64,000 bases of DNA, from assembly GCA_013365325.1 (NCBI GenBank), contig JABVXV010000010.1, positions 1-64,000 of the forward strand, given 5' to 3'. The DNA comes from Dipetalonema caudispina (lineage: Eukaryota > Nematoda > Chromadorea > Rhabditida > Onchocercidae). Shown piece after piece: positions 39,805 to 56,713 of the stretch. The position numbers were made by a program, and so were the translations under genes. The notes under the pieces were generated by a model. It did not search any database. It worked only from the letters and a program-made list of their open reading frames with translations, and was not told the DNA's origin. Each line of letters opens with the position of its first letter. Position 1 is the first letter of the stretch.

Positions 39805-42800
39805 TTAAGCAAACATTGGATTTGTGCTGGCAACCGCACCCAACAATTTGCTGTCCATCACTGCACCATTCTAAAAAGAACAAGAATTCAGAAAGGAAGC
39901 ACGAGAAGAGAACTTCCAAATTAAACTTGAGGACAACATTCTAATACAAAAGTAAAAGTGGTCTAGTTATGTTGAAACGAGAAGAGATATATACTCCGGA
40001 AGTTGCTGACAACATAAAATGAAACTACCGATGAAAGGAGTCAGAACCATTGACGACCTGGTAACAAAGGATTAAATAGAATGGCTTAAATTCCAAGATT
40101 TATGCAATATATTTCGGTGGCTCAGAATGAATCTTTACCCACTTAAACAATGTATTCCCTAAAAACATACATCTCACCACGCATCAGCGCTGTTCTGTGA
40201 CTGCCATCACAACAACACGACAAGGTTACTGGGTTGAGCTGGTGAAAACCTGCCAATATCAATATCCAGAAAAATTTCCTATTACGAAGGAAGCGTAGTC
40301 TGTGTAATAAAGAAATGAATGCAAAAAACATTGCTTACAGGATGGTACTGCACTTTTTGGTCTGCAAAAGTATTATTAAAATCAGCAGGCACCGTCGGTA
40401 TCTGCCTATTCCACATCTCACACTCCATTTTCTCTGGTGAGCACACCGTCCGAATTCCCTGTTGGAACATACCATAACTGAAAAAAAAAATCACATCACG
40501 CTCATCAGGAACCAATAGTAGCCTTTGTAATATAGAACTTGATCAAAAAACAAAACTCACCCCCTTGAAAACAGTACTGTTTCTATGGATTTAGAACTTA
40601 CTCTCTCGGCTGTGGCGCCACATTTCCATTGTTGGAGACGAAGCTGGAAGGAAAGCATGATGATGCAGTACCATTTATATGAGAATAACCTTGTGGAGGA
40701 GGATATGTGCCAGGAGGATAAGGACAACACATGAAACCGCATTGCGAATATTGCATGCTGCAGGCAGATGGATTAAGAGATGGCCTTAAGGGCTGGGACA
40801 TTGGCATGTTCGGTCCAGAAGTCTGCGGCAATGAGACCATCATTGGAGTATTCATGGAAATGTTGGACATTGAAGATGGCGGTTCTGTTGGCTGTAGTGG
40901 TTGTGGATACATAGGTCGCCGACATGTCCCTTGCATCAGCATTCCATTCTGATTAGCAAATGTGCACGGATAAGGAGTAGGAACCGATGCTTGTGAGGAA
41001 CAAGGTGGTATCAGAGGAGGCATATGGCCACGGGTCATTTTGATTGCTTCATGCTCGTGCATCATCCGATCCCACTCTGTCTTAGCTTTATCATACATTA
41101 TTTGTTGTTCAAGTGTCCGCATTTTTTCCAGCTTTGCATTACGATCCTGTTCCCTGAAACGTTTGTCACTGTAACCATAAACATTAGACATCCAGAGTAT
41201 CAGATGTGCTGACGTGATGGGATGACTACATACCAGTGACCGTACCTATCGATTAAAAAGCAAATCACCTAGTTAAACCCATCAACTAAGAAATATGCAA
41301 AAAGCACATCTAATCAATCGGCAAGGAAATCTAATGAGAGAAAAAGAAAAAAAAACTACTGCGATTCAAATATACAGTGTGCTGATCAAACCAACCTTTT
41401 CGCAGGCTGACTGTTGTCAGCAGACGTACGGCACAATTTTGAAGGAGGTTCAAAAAGCGAATCTTGTGTCATACGTTCCATTCTTCTATAAACAGGAAAA
41501 TGTTTAATTGGAAAAAAGTACTTAGTTCAAATTTACAACAAAACGGAAAAATTCAACAGCAATATGATTTAAGGAACTACTAACTAGCACCTTAATGGAT
41601 TATCGCCAATATCGGTGTGATCATCAGGGTTGAGCAATTCACCAGAAGGTGTTTCAGAAGGATTACTTGGTGGATTACCACTCGACTCTCCGCTTGTTTG
41701 CGAAGGTGTTGGAAGCATAGTACTTGATGGGCTGCACACAGAAGGTGTACCACATGATCTCATCGGTGATCCATTCCGATAGTCTTGCTGAAATTTGGGG
41801 GTTAAAACCTGAAAAACGTAAGTCAGTGTTTTAGTTCATTTCAATATATACTTTCATTCCACCATTAGAAAAAATCAACTTTTTAGGTTAATAGTCATAA
41901 TGTTACTCTTGAGTTTTTTGTTACAATTACTCTCTTATTACAAACCTTTGCCGTCATATGCGCAGACCACTAGTTCAGAATATTAGTATATCACGTAAAT
42001 AGATATCGCATCATTTCGAAATAAAAATAAATAACTTGGAAATACAACATGAAAATACATTAATTAAAGGAAGATTTAGCAAGGAAGACTAACCACACTA
42101 CGTCGTTTTTTCTTCGATATGGGTGCCGCCTGGCAATCATCCATGAAATCGCACTTGGAAGTGCTCGGCCGGCAGTTTGCTTCATGCCAAGCAATAATTG
42201 ACTCGTACTTTTTTTGACGCACGCCAATAGCTGCATCATTTGCCATCTTTGATGAAAACACATATACACGCCTTCTTGGCTGAAAAGAAAGCATTGTCCC
42301 TATTCAGATGGATATTACGCAATGCTAATAGATTGTCCAAGATGCCCGAAAGGGTGAAACTGAATAAGAATCCACGGATTCAGTGCAAAAAGTTAAGCAA
42401 GAAAACGCATTTATTAGATAAATGAACAAATGGAAATTTTCTCACCGGTGAACCATTTCCATTTTCCCCCTCCCATATCTCAGCTTCACCCAGTGACAAA
42501 ACCAAAATTTACTTTTTGTTGTCGGAAAGGTAATTCGCATTTGGCAGCACATGGTGACTTGATAGAGTCTACAGTAGGAACCTGAATGTCTTCGCCGCTA
42601 TGAGCATAACGACTTCCAAATCCAGGCCACGAATTCGCTGATGGATAACTCGGTGATGGTGTTGAGGTTTGCTTCAGCGTAACCGATGACGCCGATGTTG
42701 GCTTTTTGATATTATAAAAATCAGTGCATTCTTCACCCAGATCAGTGGTCGTATCAGCTTTCGTTTTGCAATGCCCAAATGTCGCGAAATCGTGGTTTCG

Positions 42801-42842
42801 ATACTGGTGACCATGTGCGGCACCTCCGTTATCCAATGACAT
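39805..42842 (-). CDS. BCL9: BCL9/Legless-like Wnt co-activator candidate
   Basis: Model on the minus strand: 42842-42513, 42279-42094, 41808-41591, 41168-40602, 40477-40339, 40238-40178, 39860-39805; 518 residues, phases consistent. Residues about 111-142 read RRRVYVFSSKMANDAAIGV then YESIIAWH. This matches BCL9 homology domain 1 (VYVFSTEMANKAAEAV then VETIVSFH), which binds the Pygopus PHD finger. A basic stretch KKKRRS follows. After a Ser/Pro/Thr-rich linker ending IGDNPL comes an amphipathic helix (SDKRFREQDRNAKLEKMRTL), placed where BCL9 has LGENPDG and HD2, the beta-catenin-binding helix. A second helix (KTEWDRMMHEHEAIKM) resembles HD3 in position. The rest is Pro/Met/Ser-rich, and the C-terminus ends NPMFA. 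BCL9 bridges beta-catenin and Pygopus in the nucleus. HD1 is convincing and HD2 is weaker. The last two exons rest on splice choice. Confidence 0.74.
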
Positions 42843-44226
42843 TTCAAGTACCTGCAAATTAGTACAATTATTTTAGCCACCTAAAACATACTACTCCGAA
42901 AACTCAAAAATTTTAGACAGTACAATGAAAGCACATAATACTGATAACGGCAAAAGTTTCTATACGAATACACTTGTAATAAAACAAATAATGAGGCAGT
43001 GGGCTCCGATAATTCTGGAAACTTGCTCGCTACCACTAAAGAAACGATTTACGGAAAAGTAGGGAATTAATCCTAACTAATCAAGGAAAGTTACGACGCA
43101 GACTTACGTTTCCCATCTTTCTCTCCTTCCTCATCCATTATTATGGCGTCAACAAGGAAAAGTTTATGCACAGGTAACAAATAGTTTTGTTTGCCTAAAT
43201 AAGAAGTACACTGCACTTTACAAACAGACATCCATTTCCAAGGTTTAATTAATGATCAGTTAGACCTTTACCACAATTCAGAAAGTTAAATGAAGAAAAC
43301 TGGCATTCGTTTTCACGGTAACTGCTGGATATGAACGTGAAATGAATTAGAAATCAGGGAGGATAAAAAACAAAGAAAAAAGATGCTTCTGATGTATGGT
43401 ATAATTGCGAACCATCGACAAGACAGAAGGATTCACAATCGATTACCATGAAGTTGCATAAATTTGTAGGCAAAATATTAAAATTTTTTAGATTATATAG
43501 TATTTTAAAACCACAAAGCAACTGCACACTTCCATATACTCAGAGTTTGTGCCTAACAAAACTTTGTAAAATTCGAACCACAATTTAAACTAATTAACCG
43601 AAATCGTGGATTTGACATCTTCGGACCCCCGCCTCTCTCCCATACCACTAACGACCACCACCCCTTACGAGAACAAACCATTTCCGCCCACACTACATCG
43701 TATCACTAAATCACAAAACGACAGGAGGCACAATGCAAGCGCTGTGTCTCTACTTACTTTCCCATATCTTTTGCAGTTTGAATTGAACTTTTTGACCAGT
43801 AAGACTGTAAACGTTCTATTTAAACTATCCCATTAAGTCAGAACTTTTCTAGCTTTTTAAATAGAATCAGTTGAATTCAATTCATATTAAGCACGAAGTG
43901 GCACTTAATGAAAGGGAAAACATTTTGTATTGTGCAAACTGCGACCATCCTTACAGTAATTTGAAGACCCTTCAGAATTTTCATAATTCACAACAACCAC
44001 GTTACCCCACTTCGCGAATTTCTCTAGCGAACTAGGTTTACGAGTTAATTTTTGGCTGCATTTTTTTGTGCGAGAATTGCGATATGAGGAAAGATAAGAC
44101 TTTCATACGATTCATTACACCATAACAGATATACAAACGTTTTATAAAAGGAAATACAAAGAATTCGTGATTTCTACATAGTCTACGTTACGCCCATCTT
44201 AAAATATTCTAATTCGAATAACTCTG
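42843..44226. other. Upstream region of the BCL9-like gene
   Basis: A probable spliced-leader acceptor (AATTTGCAG, minus strand) ends before base 42850, eight bases upstream of the BCL9-like ATG at 42842. The rest is AT-rich and I see no exon. The pyrimidine-rich patch near 43615-43700 on the plus strand gives a short false ORF. Confidence 0.5.
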
Positions 44227-44524
44227 CTATTCCAAGGTATTAGCGTTGATGATACAGGGCGGACTGTTTTTTAGCTCATGCAGTCTTGCCCGATATGAAA
44301 TATATCTTTGATAATAATTAACCATCGACATTTCGGCCAGATAAAACGACCCAGCCCAATAGCTGGCACAATGAGCTCCTTCTAGCATGTTCATTAATGA
44401 TTCCGGCCGAAGCCCCATTACCGTCATCATCAACTCCCCTGGCGGAATACTCCACTTTCTTTTCGAATTTCAAACCTCCCAGAAAAAGCCCCGGACTTGA
44501 GCGACTGTTGCATAGCGCGGCCAT
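44227..44524 (-). CDS. Small doubtful gene with a frame break at a G4 run
   Basis: Two minus-strand frames abut. Frame A starts with ATG at 44524 (MAALCNSRSSPGLFLGGLKF) and is coding-like up to KKVEYSAR near 44440. Frame B takes over at about 44437 (LMMTVMGLRPESLMNMLEGA) and continues protein-like (YWAGSFYLAEMSMVNYYQRY) to a TAG at 44227-44229. Removing one G from the run at 44436-44439 would fuse them into about 97 residues. Alternatives are translation of frame B alone from the ATG at 44430, or a pseudogene. The patch is more GC-rich than its surroundings. I do not recognise the family. Confidence 0.3.
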
Positions 44525-45303
44525 ATTGTCTGTAATTGGAGAAATCTGAGCACGGTTGTGCAATTTCTAAACTAAAGTCGTTGGGGGGCTATGGAACTGC
44601 TCGTCATCGCGACCAGAGTGCGAGGTCATGGGGTCACCAGACGTCCACTGCTATCACATCCGAGGTGGACATGTTATGCAAATAGAATTTCCCCCTTAAT
44701 TTCTGCTGCTACAAAGATGACGACAATTTCAATTTGATCAAAAACGTCGCATATGATGCGCATCCAGGTCTGAGCGGAATGTATCGCCTAACGTAATGTC
44801 AAATTTGGTTGCTTATTTTAAGTCTGGAGATTTCGTTGGATGTATCCTGTTAGGAGAGGAACTCCTTCCATCCTCTTATGTGTCAATGTTGTATTTCTTT
44901 TTGTCGGATTGCTTGAAAATGACGTAATCGACTTTGCGACAGAGTTATTATTAGTTACTGAGTGATGCAATAGCGCATCGTAAATTTGTTTAGCGAAATT
45001 GATCTGAAATTTTGCTGTTGTATGTAGTCCTTGTCTGAATTGAAGTTAATGTCGTCATATTGGAAAATTTTTACAGTTGTTCATTTGATATGTGCTCTAG
45101 TATTTGAGACTTTTATCACATATGTGATATTTATGATACCGTTTACATATCATACAAGCTTCGGCTACTTGTTCTGTTTATTGTCCCTTACTTCCGCTCG
45201 GTAATGATGTAATTTTGAAATGAAAATTCAGATCACCTATTGATACTTGGAGAAGTATTTTATTGGTGTGGAGGTTATTGTGTAAAATATAGATTACGGA
45301 AGC
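44525..45303. other. Upstream region of the SNX9-like gene
   Basis: It starts with a relatively GC-rich patch (about 44560-44690), then AT-rich sequence. A TGAAAATTCAG acceptor ends at 45231, 72 bases before the SNX9 ATG, and may be the spliced-leader site. No other feature seen. Confidence 0.4.
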
Positions 45304-50656
<5,353 letters not shown>

Positions 50657-52381
50657 GCTTATGTGGTATATATGAAAAGGATGTTTGTGTTTCTTTCTGC
50701 TCAAATTTTTCGGTAAAGATTATTTCTTTTTCTTTGAGTCGTTGCAGATCAGTTCTTCTTGGCGTTGTTATGTATTGCTCATATAGCTTGAGCAAATATT
50801 TTTTGGCATCCTTTTGCTCTAATTGTTGTTAACTTAGAGGAATGGTTTCAGTTTTCTTTTTTTTTTCGCTTTCATATTGATGGTAGCGTCATTCATCAAA
50901 GTTCCTTTTTTAAAAAAAGGAAATTATAGCCCATAAGTCAGTAATTTATAAAAATTTATATAACTACAAAAAAATGTTATATCTCTTCCCTTACAATACT
51001 TCACACTGTCATTTTTCATGTGCAACTCGTGCGAAGTATTGTTTTTGAATTATTCAATTATATGGAATTTTGTCCTCTTTTATGTATGCCTTTCAAGACG
51101 TGTCATATTCCGGGTATTACATCGTTCAATTTTGTGTACTTCTTTTACATGTATATGAATTTTGTTAGAATTTGTTTGTTGTCCCTTTTTTGCCAATCCT
51201 AATTTTATCACTCATAGTTGTACTAAATTTTTCAAATCATTTACTACTCCGACACATATATTCATAAATTCAGTATGTTTGGTTTTATGCCATAGAAATA
51301 TCATGTCATGTTTTTTATCACCATATCCACATCATCTAAGGTGTTGATTTCGATGCACCTGAGCTACCTTACCGCCCTAGTCGTTGCATTTCGTGAACAA
51401 ACGCTTGCTGTCGTTAACCATATGCTAAATAATTTCTGTCTCGAGACTTAAGACTTTTATTACTTCACCCTTTTAGCTCTAGTGAACTCTACTAAATAGC
51501 GTTTCTTTTCGGAAGTTGAAGAGTTACTTTTTTTGATTTTATTGTAGTTAACGCACGGAAATGGAATTTATGCTGCAGATTTTTTTTTTGTTTTGTCTCA
51601 TGTAATTATTACTAAGAATTTGTGAGAAGAGAAGTCAGAATTGTGAAAATGCTATCTGTTCCACAAACTTTCTATAGATGCGTCTTATGCTCTTTCTCAT
51701 CGTTTATGAACAGTGTGTTACATCCCGTCAGTGTTCGAAAACCATCTGATCAGTATTTATGGATAGGACAGAACAGAATCTTAGGAAAGTGCGGGATGCT
51801 ATCGTCGGGAAAGGAAAATGATGGAATAGATGAGCAAAGTTTTCAAACTCTTGCTGTATATACACTTCTACCTTTTCTGTACAGCAGGAACGAATTGATA
51901 TGAGTTGGAATTTATGTCTGTAATATATGGCTCATTAATCGGTTAATTCATGTTAAAGGACTGGAAACCGTTTAACTTTTATTCTTTTTAATAAACTTTC
52001 AGTTATTTGCTTACTGTATAAAAAAGTCGATTCTGCAGCTTCACTGCATAAGTCATAAAGCTATTTGCTCAAACTAGTTTCGCATTCATATTTCTAGGTT
52101 ACGATGAATTTTTTTGTGGGTTATTGGGATACAGGGATCTAATTTCTGATTGAATTTACGAAAAGTGGTATAGTACCATTAATGAATGAGCGATGTTGAC
52201 TTAGGAAAAAACATCGAGATTTTCGTATCCTTGAAATATATTTTATCTCTGAGATCGACGAGTTTTGACGATTTGCAAGCATGGAAATCAATAGGTAGCT
52301 AGCAGTTATTGTTTCTAGTGCAAATTAACGTGGCGGGTAACAGTCTTGAATTTGCAAAGCGTGCGAAGCAGTGGAACTCAC
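50657..52381. other. Convergent spacer between the SNX9-like and NHL genes
   Basis: The two genes end towards each other. It contains the second copy of the 18-base string (50880-50897) inside the probable SNX9 3' UTR, close to a poly-pyrimidine stretch. A 93-codon plus-strand ORF at 51622-51903 has no splice or domain support. Confidence 0.5.
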
Positions 52382-55300
52382 TTAAAACTCTTTTTTATGG
52401 GGAAGTGAGTACCTATGAAGGTGAATAATTTTGTCAGCGCAATACACAGCGACAAGTAATCTCTGATAAGCAGTGATAGCAGTTAAATTCTTGGAAGTAA
52501 GGGCGACATCCTGGATTGCCTCGAAAGTGCGTGATTCTAAAATGCGGATTTTCGACTGTCCAATATCATGGATGAAGAGATGATTCTCGTCATCGATGCA
52601 CAATGCTCCAGGCTTTTCCACGGCAGCAATCATATTTCGGTCGCATATAGTGGATTCCCGAATACTGAGCAGCCAAATGTAACCTCGTTTTTGTTCTACT
52701 ACCAAAAGTTCCGTTATCACATCAATCACAGCCAATACCTGTAACCACATCTGCTTGTCACACATGAATGTTACAAAAGGACAGATTTCAGCTTTCAGTG
52801 AAGGGGTCGGGGCAATCAAAAACAAATTCGAAAATTCACGGTTTTGATACTATACAAATGAGCAAGGAAATTAAAATGCCAAACACCTACCTGTATGTAA
52901 GAAAACCTTGAACTCCGTTTATGGCAAAGTTCGGTCCATTGACCATCCGTTGTAAGTTCATACAGCGCCGAAAACGTATCTCCAGTAACGCATAAATATA
53001 TATAGCCATTTAATGCAATGCACAAATGCTCCCTAGTAACCGTCTCATTCTCTATCCATTTTGGCCCTTCAATCCTCGAAACGAATTCCAGTTTTTCATC
53101 AAATTTCATCAAATTACGTTTCCATACCGTTTTGTTTCCACTTTCATTTTTTATCATCGCGGAAACCTACAATTTTCCCAACTATGCTTTGTCATTCGTC
53201 ATTGAAACTTCCTAGAACTTATCATGAACAAATGTAATTCATGAAACAAGCTCAAGAAATTATAACACAGATATGTCAATTACCATACTGTACCACCGAT
53301 TATCAGGATTGCCGAAACCGGGAAATGATTATTACAAGCTAACTAAATTTCACTCGATTCGAATTAAGGTGCAAATAATTAAAGCGTGGAAAAGACTGGA
53401 GAAAGAAGCAAAATTCTTCCACTAGCGAACAGGATCGACCATTATTCGTTTGCGGAATAAATACTATCACAGCAATTGGAACAGGCATTAGAAAAGGCTA
53501 TCTGAGGGAAAACATGGAATAGTTCCCGAGCACCGCATACGATGAATTCTATCAGATTTTGAAGAAATTTACCAAGATTTTATTATCTGGAGTATAAACA
53601 GCGGATTGTGGCCACTTCCACTCTGAACTAGAAACTTTTTTGATAAGCCCAGATTGTGCAGAGAAAAGCAATAAACCGTTGTCTTGATCAGTAACAACGA
53701 TTTTATCGGTGCTCTGAAGAAACGTGACACTGTTCGGTTGCGATAAGTCGTGGTTACTAATATGTGAACTATCCACTCTTTGCCACTCCGTCCTTTAAAA
53801 CATTAAATAAAGACATATGTCGAAATAATGACCTAATTCAAAATTATAGTAGGAGAGCTTAAAATTAATGTAACTTCTCATCACACTTCCCTCCGGAAGT
53901 CATCCGAAAGAGAAGTGTGACTTTCGAGGTTTTTATATGGTAAAATCGACTTGGAAGTAAAACTTACTGGTATAAGTTCCTTTCTGGCTTGCTATGGTTC
54001 ATTCCATTTCCTTGCTGATCTGCACTGTGTTCAGTCAGGCGTTGTTCGAGCTTTAATGGTTAATTTAATAACATTAAAGATCACTAACAATAAATGATTT
54101 AAAATCAGATCAAAGGCATAAAAATTTCGAAATCAGTTCCTAATCTGATGACTAATCAAACAGTATTTTGAGGCGTAAATTCTGTTGTGGGACGACTTTC
54201 TGGTACTGTTCACTCAATTTAATTGCTGACCATTGGCATCACCGAATTCACATTTTAGTAAGCTTTAAGAAAAATTTCAGCATGCTGGAGAGCATTTTTT
54301 TGCATCAACAATGAAGAATAGGGTGTTCGATATCATATCTGCATATAAAAACAAACCTCTTGTTTTGCAATGGTAAGTTGTTCATTTTGTCTTTTAACTT
54401 CCTCCATTTTTTCAGCGACCTTTCGCCATTCCTGCTGTTCCTCTCCCAATCTAAAATAAAGTAGAGCATACTACGGACGAAAAACATTTGACAATGTAGA
54501 GTGGATTTGAGAGAAGTTTATTCAAAAACATAAAGATTGTATAACTAGAAAATTCTCATAGTTTTAATTCCTGTGGAAACTGATCCACGAAATAAGTAAA
54601 ATTCCACAGAATGAAAAATTTGAAAATGGACTAAAGTAAGCTTAATAAAATGTATTTTTCCTGAAATCCAATAAAAGGCATACCAAAAGATATACTAATT
54701 CGCCAATATTTCCCTTATAATGAAAAAGAAGCACTAGCCTGAGGAGCGCTTCCTTCTGTTGCCCAGTGATTTGTTCAGAACGACTGCATAGATCACCAAT
54801 TAGGTCTATTGTTTGTTTCGTATTATCGTACAGTTTTTTTTCATATTCCGTGATATCAAAATCTTCATTGGAAATAGAATCCCCATCTTCTTCCTTATTT
54901 TCATTAAAGAACTGGACAGTTATCTGAGATGATACATTATCACCATTTGTGTCTTCATCCTGGAACTTAGAAGAACTGGATGATATCAAGATTGAAGATA
55001 CGACGAAATAAACGAAGATGGCAATTATGTGATTATTAGTGATAATTCGACAGGACAGATTAAAATGCCACTATTAATTCTTCTGAATGATAAATTTTTT
55101 CTGGCATATATCTGTCGACTAATCAAAATTTCAAGAAGCGATTTGGTAACTACATGCTTCAATACCACAAACTGATATTCATAAACCATGTACTCACGTT
55201 GCTGTGACGATTGAATAATATACGGATTCATGTAAGAAATCTGTTCCAATTTTTTTTATAGGATAGGTTTTTTCACTATGTATTAAAAAGTTGAAAAACT

Positions 55301-55513
55301 CAACCCTCCCACTTGTCATACAAATTTAATCTCCGGAAAAAGCACTACCCAAAACTTTGTTTCAATCACTACAGAAATTATTTTGAGGGAAAATATGTAC
55401 ACCTGTGGTAATGAACTGTCAGCATAGGTAGTTGTGGTAGTGGACAGTTGAGATGCAATTCCAACACCATTTGGGACTTCTTCCTTAATCCACACTATAT
55501 TGTCGTATTCCAT
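52382..55513 (-). CDS. Coiled-coil plus NHL/beta-propeller protein (N-terminus unresolved)
   Basis: Well-supported minus-strand exons: 54450-54357, 54050-53968, 53792-53573, 53166-52891 and 52849-52382 (stop). The C-terminal half carries NHL-type blades, such as QPNSVTFLQSTDKIVVTDQD then NGLLLFSAQSG, and KPGALCIDDENHLFIHDIGQ. Before it lies a coiled coil (EEQQEWRKVAEKMEEVKRQN). Upstream, an acidic region about 54989-54660 (ENKEEDGDSISNEDFDITEY) is coding-like, and 55513-55403 (MEYDNIVWIKEEVPNGVG) and 55240-55198 look like first exons. I could not join these upstream pieces in phase, so one or more small exons or splice sites are missing. The coiled-coil/NHL order resembles TRIM-NHL or NHL proteins, but I see no RING or B-box. 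Function not assigned. Confidence 0.68.
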
Positions 55514-56713
55514 CAGGGAGACGCTCAGACAGGGAACTGACTAGATTTCGATGATGTTACACAGTTTGAGAACAGTTGTTCCAGACATACCTCCGATCTA
55601 TATTACACAACATTAGCTGCTTCTCCATCTGCTTCATGTCTCACGACCATTTCTTTTTTACAAGAGTGATTTCCCTTCTATCGTTGCAATTTTGACCTGA
55701 ATCTTCTACGAAATCAAGTCTGAATAACCTCACACTGATGCCGGAGGTGGAATGCTGATTAACAGAGTATAACACAGTACATAATACCGAAATCAGACAT
55801 CGAGCCAAAAGGTTGTTACTGCATTCCAGCAGGTTCAAAGTACATAGTCCAAACTATTATGAGTTTAATAAGTTTAATTTACAGTTTATTATTCTACAGT
55901 AGGTTCATATATCAATATATCCCGTCAGTAACGAAACCACAGTCAGGCAAATCCCGTTTATTGCCTAAAATAACAATTAACACAAGCAACTTCAACAAAC
56001 TCCTAATTGATCATTTCAGCAGGCCGAACTTGCACACAACTTTGATCTTTAATCCAGAACTGCATTGTTTTCCCGAAGTCGCCGATATCAAAATAGCCGA
56101 ATTGATGATATCCATCTCCTTACCATAAATTACTCGGGATCAGGAGTTTCCTCAAACATTGACATTCATGGTGTAGTAGAAATGTGTACATCCCTCCTCC
56201 ACTCCATATTGCCTGTTTTTAATTAACCTAGGAAATAAGTCTTATCTATGTGAATTTGTTTTTTTCAGATTCGATGATCCATGATTTAACAAAATCTGAT
56301 ACAGACTACAATCTGTTCGTGTATCCTGTCACCAATTCAAAGCATTTAAATAAGTTTACCACTTTATATAACAACCCAAACAGCTAAAATTGTCTTCCCA
56401 CCACATATAAACATTATGTTTAAACCCGCTCTACATGGCAATTTCTTCTTGCATGGCACTCCTTTAAAAAAAGTTTGTAATTATTAACCGCTGTAACCAA
56501 TGGCTAATAATTACAATTTCTTTAGCCGAAGTTCGCATCCAATCAATGAACATCAGTTACGAAAGTGTAAAAAACATCCGCAAAGACAAGAACGACCAGA
56601 TATTAATTTATAGCATTATGATGGGAAGAAATTATATAGGAATTTGTTTGGAAAAGTGCAATAAGTGAACACCTTCCCACATAAGTCATTTAAGGAAGAA
56701 TATCGAGCAATAT
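55514..56713. other. Spacer between the NHL gene and SAR1
   Basis: About 1.2 kb, AT-rich, with both neighbours on the minus strand. The open frame at 55859-56128 (+) has no coding support. Nothing else seen. Confidence 0.5.

Noticed and set aside
51622..51903. 93-codon plus-strand ORF downstream of the SNX9-like gene
   Set aside because: No homology sign or splice context; lies in a convergent 3' flank.
55859..56128. 89-codon plus-strand ORF
   Set aside because: AT-driven composition and no domain, in spacer sequence.
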